64,000 nt of DNA. Origin: Evansella vedderi. GTDB taxonomy: Bacteria; Bacillota; Bacilli; Bacillales; Salisediminibacteriaceae. Below are positions 16,633-25,233 of this stretch, piece by piece; position 1 is the first letter of the stretch; every line of letters starts with the position of its first letter. The notes beneath the pieces were generated by a model. It saw only the letters and a list, made by a program, of their open reading frames with translations. It ran no database searches and was not told where the DNA came from. The position numbers were made by a program, and so were the translations under genes. The stretch lies in assembly GCF_030813435.1 (NCBI RefSeq), contig NZ_JAUSUG010000005.1, positions 1-64,000 of the forward strand. The letters are read 5' to 3'.

Positions 16633-17550
16633 CTAGTCATCCCTTCTAGCTGGTTCAAGCATTGTGAACATAAAGTAGACTGCAACGGCATTAGGAAAAC
16701 GTTTTATATCAATAGATGTTTTTTCAATAAATTTATCTACTCTGTATTGGAGTGTATTACGGTGCATGTACATCTTTTTTGCCGCTAAGCTCGTATTTAA
16801 ATTACATTCTAAATAAACCTTAACGGAGTCTAATAGGGTACGGTCATCTAATACAGGAGTAAGTGAATGGAGGATTGTTTTTTTCGTTTCCTCTGTCAAG
16901 TCCTTCAAGAAAATATAAGGGACGATATCCTGTTCCACAAATAAATTCTTTGCTGTTGCAGCTGGCCTTGCCATCTCAAAAACCTTAGATTCCCAACGAA
17001 ACCTTTCCTTTATTTCACCTAATTCTGTAATAGGTGATCCTACGTATAAAGTAAGCTGAACAAAAAAATCGGACATGATTGTATCTATCAACGACTCTTC
17101 TATTTCATCATCTTCGAAATGATCATCGATTAATTGTACAAGCACTCCTTTATTAGTAGAAATCCACAACAAGTCATTAGTGGATGAAAATAAGTTTTTC
17201 ATTGCTTCCTCAAAATCAGATTGATCCGCAACGGTGCCTTTAAAATTAAAATGAATAAACCTGCATGGGAAAGTAAGTATCTTTGAAACTTTCCCTGTAT
17301 CCATTTCTTCATTGAGAATTAAACAGTTATATAGAACCTCTTCAAGCATTGATTTCGGATGAAAAATGTGTTCATCCTTTACTTTGAATATCGTTTCAAG
17401 GAGATTTACTTCATCCTTGGATAATTTTCTCCTGTCAAATGTAACGGTATCTCCCATATCATCTGCAATTGTTAGCTGGTATGATTTTGATAACACGCTA
17501 ACGTCATGTATAATTGCGTGCTTATAATTTTGTTTTAAGCGATTTAACAT
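16633..17550 (-). CDS. PucR/CdaR-type helix-turn-helix regulator
   Basis: A 305-residue protein whose C-terminus is a PucR-type helix-turn-helix, with the diagnostic LECNLNTSLAAKKMYMHRNT and LQYRVDKFIEKTSI near residues 255-290. The N-terminal two thirds show no domain I recognise; the middle, including acidic FEDDEIEES, may be a degenerate GGDEF-like region as in CdaR relatives. It is upstream of, and in the same direction as, the sugar ABC ATPase, but a terminator separates them. A role in sugar or organic-acid control is plausible. Effector unknown. Confidence 0.8.
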   Translation of the reverse strand: MLNRLKQNYKHAIIHDVSVLSKSYQLTIADDMGDTVTFDRRKLSKDEVNLLETIFKVKDEHIFHPKSMLEEVLYNCLILNEEMDTGKVSKILTFPCRFIHFNFKGTVADQSDFEEAMKNLFSSTNDLLWISTNKGVLVQLIDDHFEDDEIEESLIDTIMSDFFVQLTLYVGSPITELGEIKERFRWESKVFEMARPAATAKNLFVEQDIVPYIFLKDLTEETKKTILHSLTPVLDDRTLLDSVKVYLECNLNTSLAAKKMYMHRNTLQYRVDKFIEKTSIDIKRFPNAVAVYFMFTMLEPARRDD

Positions 17551-17709
17551 GTAAACCTTACCCCTTTATAAAACATGGGCAAATTGTTTTCTTTGATTTT
17601 CCCCAATAGCCCTTCAATATTCTTACAGAATTTATAGTACTCATTATATAAAAGTAATAAGGTTAATTCCATCATTCTTTTTGTTTCAATAATTATTAAA
17701 AATGAAGAA

Positions 17710-17756
17710 GGGTGTCTCAAAGGTATGTTTTTATCCTCTAGAGACACCCTCTTTCT
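17710..17756. terminator. Bidirectional terminator-like hairpin
   Basis: A 9-bp stem GGGTGTCTC/GAGACACCC (17710-17718 with 17741-17749), with TCTTTCT on the plus side and T-rich sequence on the minus side. It lies just downstream of the 57-residue minus-strand gene at 17764-17937. Apart from this hairpin, the region 17551-17763 holds nothing I can support. Confidence 0.7.
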
Positions 17757-17763
17757 AAAAAAA

Positions 17764-17937
17764 TTAATTCTCATCGGTATGATAAGGAGGATCTTCTTTT
17801 TTAAAATCCTGAGCCTCATCAATTTGTCGTTTTCCATGGGTTATATGGTCTTGGCCCCCCGCCAAGCCTTCATTGGTCATCCTGTCTACGTCCACCATTA
17901 CACGGTCTCTTCCTTCATGCTGAGAATCTTTTCTCAT
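17764..17937 (-). CDS. Small hydrophilic protein (57 aa), function unknown
   Basis: A short reading frame encoding a charged 57-residue protein (MRKDSQHEGRDRVMVDVDRM, then a GLAGGQD turn and a KKEDPPYHTDEN tail). A strong GGAGGG ribosome site lies 6 bases before the ATG and a terminator-like hairpin follows directly. There is no signal peptide, membrane segment or cysteine. The acidic, glycine-containing composition recalls small spore-associated proteins, and yheE and the yheC/yheD genes precede it on the same strand, but I recognise no family. Confidence 0.7.
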   Translation of the reverse strand: MRKDSQHEGRDRVMVDVDRMTNEGLAGGQDHITHGKRQIDEAQDFKKEDPPYHTDEN

Positions 17938-17990
17938 TCGTCATCCCTCCTCAGTAGTATAGTTTCATTTTCGAGGAGAAATTATCCAAC

Positions 17991-18206
17991 TTAATGCTTT
18001 TCATAAACATGGAACAACATTAAATCGTGGACACAAGTTTCAAGGAATTTTTTGTCTTCTTCTTTAGGAGAAGGGTTGTCCCATTTTATTGTCCCGTCTT
18101 TATAATAATTGCCTAAATACTTTTTTTGTTTGTAGTAAAAGGAAAAACTCCATTCTTGATTAATTAGATTATTTTTAATTTCTTTATAGTGAAAGTGCGT
18201 AAGCAT
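17991..18206 (-). CDS. yheE: YheE family small protein (DUF5342)
   Basis: A 71-residue protein, MLTHFHYKEIKNN with a WSFSFYYKQKKYLG segment, a DGTIKW turn and the C-terminal HDLMLFHVYEKH. This resembles B. subtilis YheE, encoded beside yheC/yheD, from memory. I choose ATG 18206 because GGAGGGG lies 5 bases upstream; a longer start would lie in a repeat fragment. Function unknown. Position at the end of the yheC/yheD group supports the name. Confidence 0.75.
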   Translation of the reverse strand: MLTHFHYKEIKNNLINQEWSFSFYYKQKKYLGNYYKDGTIKWDNPSPKEEDKKFLETCVHDLMLFHVYEKH

Positions 18207-18219
18207 GAGATCCCCTCCA

Positions 18220-18249
18220 AGTAGCAACAAAGTTTGTGAAACAGCCTTA
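18220..18249 (-). repeat. Truncated family D repeat
   Basis: A 30-bp end fragment on the minus strand reads AAGGCTGTTTCACAAACTTTG then TTGCTACT, the left end of family D elements. It lies directly upstream of the yheE ribosome site. Confidence 0.65.
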
Positions 18250-18259
18250 GTATAACAAT

Positions 18260-18297
18260 AAGGGACTGGTCATTCCTATGGAAGGGCACAGTCCCTT
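18260..18297 (-). terminator. Terminator of the yheC/yheD cluster
   Basis: A 9-bp stem AAGGGACTG/CAGTCCCTT (18260-18268 with 18289-18297), just after the stop of the last ATP-grasp gene; on the minus strand it is followed by a T-rich stretch. Confidence 0.65.
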
Positions 18298-18300
18298 GGA

Positions 18301-19326
18301 TTAACTGTCGTTTAAAAAGATATTTGTGAGCATCTTTAATCGACTTTCTTGAATCTTTTTTTCATCAAAAGACATGGGCTTACTATTTACATCTAATACC
18401 CATAATTTTTGGTGGTTATCCATTATAATGTCAAAGGAAAACTCTCGAACACTTGAATAGTGGTTTTGAAGCAGTACCCCAATTTTTTTTCCAATTCTTT
18501 TTACATGAAAGGGGTTTGGGCGAACCGGAACATCATGGAGGGACATTACTTCTCCCCCTTGGGGAACATGAGTAGTGTATCCTCCGTGGGAGGCCCCCCG
18601 AACACCGATACCAACTAGCTTCCATTGATTATTTTCAAAAATCATTAATACTCGGAAGTCATAAGGATGGTTATTAACCGTTATACCTGCTATCGTCTCC
18701 TGGAGGAGTATTATCCTTTCCCTCATGATGGATTGTAATAAATAAGCTAATTGCTGAAAGTTTAGGTTAGAAAAAACCTTTTGCTGAGAATGTAACGTAT
18801 ATTTTTTTTGAATACGATTTATTTTCCAAATTCCCTTTCCTTGTGAGCCATTCACATCTTTTAAAAATATTGAACGGTGTTTTTGCAGGAAGTTGTATAA
18901 AGTTGTTTTGCCTGTTAAAGGTAATGTTCTAGGAAAGTGATGTTGTAGGAACACATCACCTTGGAAGAGCTTTGCAATGGTTTGTTTATTGAAAAATGTG
19001 CTATTAAAGTAAGGAACTTCCCAACGATCAAGCAGTTTTAAATAAGCACGTAATGGTTCAGTTTCCGGCCCATCCCGATATGGATATCGATTATAGACGA
19101 TATGCGGTTTCGGGCAGATCACTTCTTGCCATTGCTTCAAAGAATTATTCCAGAAGTATCCTTCAAATAAAATATTATCTTCACGGAGAGGTAGGACAAA
19201 TCCCATTCCCCCATGTTCACTAATGGAAGTGAGAAGTTGCTCATAATACTCCACTTCACCAGAAAATTTCTGTCTTTCTTTTGGAGCAGTTAAAATAACA
19301 ACATTTTTCTTCAACGGAGCATCCAC
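18301..19326 (-). CDS. yheC: YheC/YheD-family ATP-grasp protein, short type (copy 4)
   Basis: 341 residues, the short form of the family of endospore coat-associated ATP-grasp proteins. It shows the FLKDVNGSQGKGIWKI nucleotide loop (around 155-170), PYDFRVLMIF, THVPQGGEV and the terminal FDIIMDNHQKLWVLDVNSKP. The metal-site motif is DVN here where two of the three neighbours have EVN and one EAN. The reaction of the family is unknown; ATP-grasp enzymes usually ligate carboxylates to amines. It is last in a four-gene run, 15 bases after the preceding gene, and followed by a terminator. B. subtilis has one short and one long gene. Confidence 0.85.
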   Translation of the reverse strand: MDAPLKKNVVILTAPKERQKFSGEVEYYEQLLTSISEHGGMGFVLPLREDNILFEGYFWNNSLKQWQEVICPKPHIVYNRYPYRDGPETEPLRAYLKLLDRWEVPYFNSTFFNKQTIAKLFQGDVFLQHHFPRTLPLTGKTTLYNFLQKHRSIFLKDVNGSQGKGIWKINRIQKKYTLHSQQKVFSNLNFQQLAYLLQSIMRERIILLQETIAGITVNNHPYDFRVLMIFENNQWKLVGIGVRGASHGGYTTHVPQGGEVMSLHDVPVRPNPFHVKRIGKKIGVLLQNHYSSVREFSFDIIMDNHQKLWVLDVNSKPMSFDEKKIQESRLKMLTNIFLNDS

Positions 19327-19341
19327 CTCCAGAAAAAACGA

Positions 19342-20736
19342 TTATACCGTTGCCTCTTCTGTAGAATTGATATCCTGTATTGTCGATTTATATAAATAAG
19401 TTGCATAGCTCATTGGCATTTGCCTTGTTAATTGGTCCTCCCGTTTTAGTTTAGGGTGAGAGAAGATCGTACGTCCTGGCTTGGAATTGGCTTCAAACAT
19501 CCAAACCTTCTCCTCTTGATCAATTCCTAGATCAAAACCTATTTCGCCAACGTTCCCATCTGTAGTTTTATCGATTGCCTTACTTAAGGATAGAGCTGTT
19601 TTTTTCAATCCACTAAGGAGGGCCTTGCTTAAATTTAAGTCCTCCCAAATTTCTTGTACGGATTTTACATGCCCGCCGCTTTTTACATGGGTTGTGACAC
19701 TGCCAGAACCTGCAATCTTTGCAGCAATGGCACTAATCTTCCAAATTCCCTGATCATCTTTATTTGTATGAATTCGGAAATCTATTGGATTATTTTGATA
19801 TTTTAATAAAGAAATACCTTCTTGAATGACTAAATGGTTAAAGCCATTAGGAAATTGAGTTTTTAATAATCTTGACAGGGAACCGTATCTTCTTAATCGA
19901 TTACGTTTTTTATCACGGAAACGACAATAATAGAATTTCTCACCGGTATCATAGTGTATTTGATGAATACCTAAGCCAAGACTCCCGTTTTTAGGTTTAA
20001 TATAGACATGTTTATATTCATGAACAAAATCTTTAATTTCCTCCTTTGTTGGAGCCGATATGGTTTTAGGAAGGAGGTGCTTTACCTCGTCAACGTGGAT
20101 AAGTCGGTCGTAAATCTCTGATTTATCAAAAAAACCAGGGTTGAACCACGGTATGTTATAGTCATTTTGCAGTTTTTCTCGAACTTCTGAATAAGCTGGA
20201 TGGGCTTCTGTTCTCCGATTTGGCAATCTGTCGTAAATAACATTAGGAAATGGTACGATTACTTTTTGCCAGCCTGATTCTAAGAAAGAATACCCTTCAA
20301 TAATTCCCTCATCCCAGTTTATATGATGGGAGCCGAAAATCACTGCTAAAGACCCACTTAAACTTGCAGCATGAATATACTTTGCAAATAGAAAGGATCT
20401 TTCCCCTACAGGTCTTAAAACACTTCCCGTAAAGCCTGCAGTAAAAATACCAATTATCGGTCCGAAATAAAACTTTTCCTTGTCTACATAATCTAAGGTT
20501 AATGTTAAGGGATAAGGGATAAACAAGTTTTCCCAAGCTTTCTTTGAAAATTCACAATGTTTAAAGCTTAAGTGTTTTTTTGAATAAATCCTACAATTAA
20601 CTTCCCGTGAGCCGAATTGAACTGTTTTTACATCCCCTTCCTCAAGCTTTAAATGAGTTAACAGCTCCTTTGATAAAAAAAGTTGATTTTCATTTTTATC
20701 CGATTCCACTTGATTAACATTGATAGTATAAGGCAT
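19342..20736 (-). CDS. yheD: YheC/YheD-family ATP-grasp protein, long type (copy 3)
   Basis: 464 residues. An N-terminal extension of about 100 residues looks beta-rich (LFLSKELLTHLKLEEGDVK). A linker FYFGPIIGIFT leads to the C-terminal ATP-grasp domain, with VYIKPKNGSLGLGIHQI, PIDFRIH, THVKSGGHV and GEIGFDLGIDQEEKVWMFEANSKPG. The N-terminal domain occurs only in the two long copies. Expected to act in the mother cell on or near the spore coat; substrate unknown. It precedes a short copy with a 15-base gap, repeating the long-then-short arrangement of copies 1 and 2. Confidence 0.85.
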   Translation of the reverse strand: MPYTINVNQVESDKNENQLFLSKELLTHLKLEEGDVKTVQFGSREVNCRIYSKKHLSFKHCEFSKKAWENLFIPYPLTLTLDYVDKEKFYFGPIIGIFTAGFTGSVLRPVGERSFLFAKYIHAASLSGSLAVIFGSHHINWDEGIIEGYSFLESGWQKVIVPFPNVIYDRLPNRRTEAHPAYSEVREKLQNDYNIPWFNPGFFDKSEIYDRLIHVDEVKHLLPKTISAPTKEEIKDFVHEYKHVYIKPKNGSLGLGIHQIHYDTGEKFYYCRFRDKKRNRLRRYGSLSRLLKTQFPNGFNHLVIQEGISLLKYQNNPIDFRIHTNKDDQGIWKISAIAAKIAGSGSVTTHVKSGGHVKSVQEIWEDLNLSKALLSGLKKTALSLSKAIDKTTDGNVGEIGFDLGIDQEEKVWMFEANSKPGRTIFSHPKLKREDQLTRQMPMSYATYLYKSTIQDINSTEEATV

Positions 20737-20798
20737 GAAATTGATTCACTCCTTTAGTTGATGCTAGCTTATTTAAGAAAATGTATAAGACAGTATTA

Positions 20799-21869
20799 TT
20801 AAAGGACATTTTGTTCCCGACGTTTTTTTTCGAGAGATTCTACAAGCTCTATAGGTCCATTAAAGATAGAGTCGTATTTCTCTTTCATTATAGTTCTCAT
20901 TACTGTTTGATAGCCTGGTTTGGAATTAACCTCTAATATCCACAGGCGTCCATCCTCGCTAATCCCTATATCGATTCCCAATTCAAATAGAGGTTGATGA
21001 AACCGTTCCAATTGATTTGGAATTAGACGAATGATTGTAGCAATATTCTCTTTTAAATATTCTGCTTTTTTTTTCGATATTGGAATGGAAGAACGAATTT
21101 CTCCTCCCGTTTGAAGGTTCGAAAGGAATGTACCTTTCTTACCTATTCTAAACCCTTTTCCCACTACCTTCCACTTAGAAACGCTATTCCTTTGAACAAC
21201 TATCCTTAAATCGAAAGGGGAATTATTAACTTTGAGGGGGAGGTAAGGCTGTATTAAATAACCCTCGGAAATAAGCTTTCTGTATATATATTCATAGAGC
21301 TCATGAATATCCTTATCCACTCTATGTTCCGCCGTGTTCACTCCGTTAGAAATTAGGTAATGGTCAGGTGTCATTTCAACAACATAAAAGCCATAGCCCC
21401 CTGAACCGAAGATAGGTTTTAAAACAATCTTCGAAAAAGTTTCTAAGTAACTTTGTAAGGATGCTTTCGAAAGAAGGGTAGTTGGAGGTAGGTGTTTTTT
21501 TAGCGTATTATTTTGTTGCAGCCATTGATAAACAATCCATTTATTAGGAAGTCCTGAACCTAAAAAAATTGTCTTCTTTTTAATAGTATTTATTTTTTTG
21601 ATCATAGCTTTTCTAAATAGTTTATTTTTTGGAAAGAAAGTTCGATCATATATATATTCAGGAAGAGGGAATCTCCCATCTTTCCATTGCTGCTGAACTT
21701 TATCATATTTCATACCATCTATTTTTTCTAATTTTTCATGGTAGTTAAAAGGAGTAAATCGGATAACTTCAATTCCTTTATTAGTAGAAGCCGCTGCCAC
21801 TTTATTCAAGTATTCGTTATATTCATTAGTATTAAATTGAAGAATCCCTAATGAGGTCAACCTTGACAC
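20799..21869 (-). CDS. yheC: YheC/YheD-family ATP-grasp protein, short type (copy 2)
   Basis: 356 residues with the ATP-grasp core KIVLKPIFGSGGYGFYVVEM, SPFDLRIVVQR, NLQTGGEI and FELGIDIGISEDGRLW followed by ILEVNSKPG. The N-terminal part (residues 1-120) includes YDRTFFPKN, equivalent to the IYNR/IYDR segments of the paralogues. Metal-site EVN is intact. It starts 5 bases downstream of the long copy 1 and is separated by 62 bases from copy 3, so the cluster looks like two tandem long-short pairs. Function as for the family: spore-associated ligase-like, not known biochemically. Confidence 0.85.
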   Translation of the reverse strand: MSRLTSLGILQFNTNEYNEYLNKVAAASTNKGIEVIRFTPFNYHEKLEKIDGMKYDKVQQQWKDGRFPLPEYIYDRTFFPKNKLFRKAMIKKINTIKKKTIFLGSGLPNKWIVYQWLQQNNTLKKHLPPTTLLSKASLQSYLETFSKIVLKPIFGSGGYGFYVVEMTPDHYLISNGVNTAEHRVDKDIHELYEYIYRKLISEGYLIQPYLPLKVNNSPFDLRIVVQRNSVSKWKVVGKGFRIGKKGTFLSNLQTGGEIRSSIPISKKKAEYLKENIATIIRLIPNQLERFHQPLFELGIDIGISEDGRLWILEVNSKPGYQTVMRTIMKEKYDSIFNGPIELVESLEKKRREQNVL

Positions 21870-21874
21870 CCTCT

Positions 21875-23242
21875 CTATTTATCAATAAATCCAGCTAATG
21901 AAGCTGCAAATGTTAACAGAAGCTTTATGGAGGGAGGTGTTTGGTTCCCATTTTGAGTAAATTCACTTTTAGAAGGCTTAATATTTACCTCTAATATCCA
22001 AACATGTTCCCTTTTATCAACCATAAAGTCAAATCCTAACTCACCGAATAGCCCGCCAGCTTCCGCATCAAGTACTTGAGCACAATGTACAGACAATTCG
22101 TGGAGAAACCTTTCCACTTGAAGGGCTTTTTCTTTACTCATTAATTCCTCTAAAATAAGCAATGCCTTTCTTTGTGAGCCACCTTTAGAAAGGTTAGAAA
22201 CAATATTTTCCCTTTGGCCTACTCTTCCTATAGCAGAACAAGTTCTCCAATAACCACTGGTATCCTTTATACAGAGGACACGGAAGTCAACTGGTGCTTC
22301 ATTCATGATCATCATGTCTATCCCTTGCTGTATTAAATATTTTCGTTTCTTCAACCTCCCCTTTAATGTAAAAAATAGGTCAGGTAAGTTTACTTCTTTT
22401 TTTGTTTGCCATCCATCGTCATTTGGATACGTAATAATAAAAAGATCCTTTTCTTTTTGAATGCGGATTATCCCAGAACCCTCTTTTCCCCAAAAAGGTT
22501 TTAAATAAATGGTGGGATATTTTTCAAGCATGTAAAAAAGATCCTTCTTTGATTGTAGTTGACGAGTTTCTGGTAAATATGGTGTTAACGTGGGCTCTTG
22601 TAAAAAAAATGAAAAAGTATGCCATTTATGGAGAAAACGATCATTAAAATAAGGGATGCCCATTTCTGTAAGCTTTTCAAAAAATAACTGACACTTATCA
22701 GATCTTTCTTGATCTCTACGACCTATACGGTTATAAATGACGTGAGGCAAAGGGAAATACCCCTTTTTCCACGAGTTTTCTTCAAAAATAAAGGCATGGA
22801 CAAAGGAGCCTTCCACTTCTTTGTATGAGAAAACGATTAGTGGACAATATAGCTCAATTGCTGCTTTCGCCATATCTGTAATATATGCTGTTAACGGACC
22901 AAAAGGGCTTTCCCCTTTCTCTAGGACATCCCCAAGAACAATGCCCACACTAGGTCCAAAATAAAAGGAGTTTTCTTTGCTGCTGTATTGGCACTGTATT
23001 TTTCCCTCTTCTGGTAAATATAACTGTGATAATAAGTGAGGGTTCATCTCTATTTCAAATTCCGACAAGTGTGGTTCCACTACTATTTCTACTTCCTTTG
23101 ATAAAAAATGGTAATTCAGTTTACCGTACTTTCTTGCAGGAAGTTTCCAAATGGACGCGATTTTATTGGGAATTATTAATTGATTCGTTTTTAATTTTTC
23201 ATTAAGACGAATATGTGAAATATAGAATGTAAAATTTATCAT
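21875..23242 (-). CDS. yheD: YheC/YheD-family ATP-grasp protein, long type (copy 1)
   Basis: 455 residues, first gene of the four-gene cluster, with GAGGG 8 bases before the ATG. Same architecture as copy 3: a beta-rich N-terminal domain (LIIPNKIASIWKLPARKYGK), FYFGPSVGIVLG, then ATP-grasp motifs TIYLKPFWGKEGSGIIRI, APVDFRVLCI, NLSKGGSQ and FGELGFDFMVDKREHVW with EVNIKPSK at the end. The conserved NSKPG is NIKPS here. It is divergent from yheB across 168 bases, where the promoter must lie; I could not assign SigE/SigK boxes with confidence. Confidence 0.85.
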   Translation of the reverse strand: MINFTFYISHIRLNEKLKTNQLIIPNKIASIWKLPARKYGKLNYHFLSKEVEIVVEPHLSEFEIEMNPHLLSQLYLPEEGKIQCQYSSKENSFYFGPSVGIVLGDVLEKGESPFGPLTAYITDMAKAAIELYCPLIVFSYKEVEGSFVHAFIFEENSWKKGYFPLPHVIYNRIGRRDQERSDKCQLFFEKLTEMGIPYFNDRFLHKWHTFSFFLQEPTLTPYLPETRQLQSKKDLFYMLEKYPTIYLKPFWGKEGSGIIRIQKEKDLFIITYPNDDGWQTKKEVNLPDLFFTLKGRLKKRKYLIQQGIDMMIMNEAPVDFRVLCIKDTSGYWRTCSAIGRVGQRENIVSNLSKGGSQRKALLILEELMSKEKALQVERFLHELSVHCAQVLDAEAGGLFGELGFDFMVDKREHVWILEVNIKPSKSEFTQNGNQTPPSIKLLLTFAASLAGFIDK

Positions 23243-23410
23243 AATCAGCCCTCATTTAGTAACAGAACTTAAAAGATTGGAACTAGTTGTAACCTTTGAT
23301 AAAATCAAAATGCTAATGATAAAATTTGCCAGACTAGGTATTTGTCGATACCGTATCTTATGAGTCAGGAGCGGAAGGTGTGCATTTACAATAGAAAGGT
23401 GATTAAAATA

Positions 23411-24553
23411 ATGGAATTTCAATTTTTGTGGATAGCTATTCTTATCGTTATTGGGTCGTTTGTAGGAGGAGGAACGAACATAATTGCTATTCGAATGCTG
23501 TTCCGACCTCATGGAGTAATATATGTAGGTCCTTATAAACTGCCATTCACTCCTGGACTTATCCCAAAAAGACGGGAACAGATTGCTGCACAGTTAGGAA
23601 AAATGGTAGAAGAGCATTTAGTGACACCTGAAGGAATTGCTCAAAAAATTTTTCACCAACCCTTTATTGAAGAATTAAGTAATCGAGCAAAAGGAATGCT
23701 TCATTCCTTCCTAAATCAGGAATTGACTGTCGATGATTGGTTAAGGGAACACGTTGGTGGCCAATGGTCCACTATGGATGCTAGGGAAAAACTAGAAGCA
23801 GATTTACGGAATAAAATCTGGTCGCTTGTGAAGGACAAGGAGAATGACCGGATAGTAGAATTACTTCCTCAGGAATGGAAGGAAAAAATAGAGGGGAAAA
23901 TTCCTGTTGTATCAAAAAAGATCCTAAATAAGGGTGTAGAGTACCTTGAATCTCCAGAAGGGGAAGAGCAAATGGATCGTATGGTAACTCAGTTTTTCGC
24001 TTCAAAGGGTAACATGGGTGGACTTCTAGGTCGAATGATCCAACGGGTTTCTCCTACCTCGATCATTTCTAATGAGTTGACGAAATTGCTTCAAGATGTG
24101 AGAACGGAGGAAATGATTAATAACTTGCTTCAAAAAGAGTGGAACGCTATTTTAGAGAAAACCCCAAGTAATTTCATTTCTAGGACGGTAGTAGGGGAAA
24201 AAATCAATGGATTTGTAAAGGTAGTTGTAGACGAAACACCAATTATCGGTGAGTGGGAACAACCGTTAAATAAGTGGGCGATTCGCTATGAGGAAATAAT
24301 TGTCAATAGCTTCCTGCCAATTATTACCGAATCTGTCACCCAACTTGTACAGAAACATTTGAAAACGGCCATGAAGCACTTAGGAATTCAAGACATTGTT
24401 CGTAAGCAAATTAATAGTTTCCCCTTGCAAAGACTAGAGGCCATGCTTCTGTCTATCGCAGGACGAGAACTGAAAATGATCGCTTTACTAGGAGCAATGA
24501 TAGGAGGATTAATTGGTTTACTACAAGGGATCATTATTTTTATCTTTATTTAG
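23411..24553 (+). CDS. yheB: YheB family membrane protein (DUF445)
   Basis: 380 residues of the DUF445 family. A transmembrane helix at each end (FLWIAILIVIGSFVGGGTN at the start, LGAMIGGLIGLLQGIIIFIF at the end) brackets a long, mostly helical soluble part. The N-terminal block GGTNIIAIRMLFRPH followed by PFTPGLIPKRREQIA is the family signature. I take ATG 23411, with an AAAGGTG site about 9 bases upstream; longer frames lack one. Function unknown. Same neighbour order as B. subtilis yheA-yheB-yheC-yheD. Confidence 0.88.
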   Translation: MEFQFLWIAILIVIGSFVGGGTNIIAIRMLFRPHGVIYVGPYKLPFTPGLIPKRREQIAAQLGKMVEEHLVTPEGIAQKIFHQPFIEELSNRAKGMLHSFLNQELTVDDWLREHVGGQWSTMDAREKLEADLRNKIWSLVKDKENDRIVELLPQEWKEKIEGKIPVVSKKILNKGVEYLESPEGEEQMDRMVTQFFASKGNMGGLLGRMIQRVSPTSIISNELTKLLQDVRTEEMINNLLQKEWNAILEKTPSNFISRTVVGEKINGFVKVVVDETPIIGEWEQPLNKWAIRYEEIIVNSFLPIITESVTQLVQKHLKTAMKHLGIQDIVRKQINSFPLQRLEAMLLSIAGRELKMIALLGAMIGGLIGLLQGIIIFIFI

Positions 24554-24563
24554 ATTGCTTCTA

Positions 24564-24845
24564 AAATTTGCACTATGGAGAATGAAAATTGTACATTGTC
24601 TCTCGAATCCGTTACAGGCGTAATGTCGCCATCCTGGCTCCCGCGGGCAATGCCTCAGCCTCCTCGGGAAAAACTGTGTCTCTTCCTCTGCAAGCTTTGC
24701 TTCGTAGCATATCCGTCGAGACAACTCGTAGCTATTTCATGAAGCCTCGCTCGTCGCTGGAGTCGCCGCCTTTCACTCCTTCGAGAGTGCAAACTGCAAC
24801 ACGGGAACTATATTTTCAAGGTAGATCTCCATACAAGTGAAATTT
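24564..24845 (+). repeat. Mosaic palindromic repeat, first of a tandem pair
   Basis: Flanked by TTTGCACTATGGAGAATGA on the left and AGTGAAATTTTGCACCATGG on the right, the latter shared with the next element. The core contains ACAGGCGTAATGTCGCCATC (also at 52237 and 63918) and, on the minus strand, a GTCTCGAC...GAGGAAGAGAC palindrome also found at 52329-52374 and 55053-55099. With the next element it fills 24554-25233; no gene is supported there. Confidence 0.75.
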
Positions 24846-25075
24846 TGCACCATGGGTAAGAAAATACAAGTTATTATTGCAGTTGGTGTGAGCGAAAGCC
24901 CACGAGACTCCTGCGGGAACAGCGAGCCAGGCAAGACCCCACAGGGCGTAAGCCCGAGGAGGCTTGCGGTTCGCCCGCGGAAAGGGAGTGGGCTGCAGCG
25001 AATACCAACACAGTATTTGTATTTACAGGGTAGACTTCCAAGCAAGTAGAAATTTGCACCATAGTGAATGACACT
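24841..25075 (+). repeat. Palindromic repeat with TTTGCACCAT borders (family E)
   Basis: Bounded by AAATTTTGCACCATGG (24840 on) and GAAATTTGCACCATAG (25049-25064). The core folds on itself: GTTGGTGTGAGCGAAAGCCC at the left against GTGGGCTGCAGCGAATACCA at the right. It contains the GACTCCTGCGGGAA and CGCCCGCGGAAAGGGAGT cores common in Bacillaceae intergenic repeats. A diverged copy is at 41198-41411 and a partial core at 58875-58902. Confidence 0.8.
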
Positions 25076-25233
25076 TAGATTCGAATTTTCATGGCAGCCT
25101 CTAGTTAAAATAATATTTTGAATCTTTGTCCCTAGGGTGAATTCATTTTTATTTCATGTTATGGTAGAAAGGATAGAGTAAACGTGCGTATATTTCATAA
25201 ATGTTCGTACAAAAAACAAGGAGGAAATATTTA

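Noticed and set aside
17544-17837. Minus-strand frame of 97 codons upstream of the PucR-type gene
   Set aside because: It crosses a terminator hairpin and overlaps the 57-residue gene, which has a much better ribosome site.
24589-25074. Several overlapping frames of 60-90 codons on both strands
   Set aside because: All lie inside the tandem palindromic repeats; arginine/serine-rich translations from GC-rich palindromes in every frame are an artefact.
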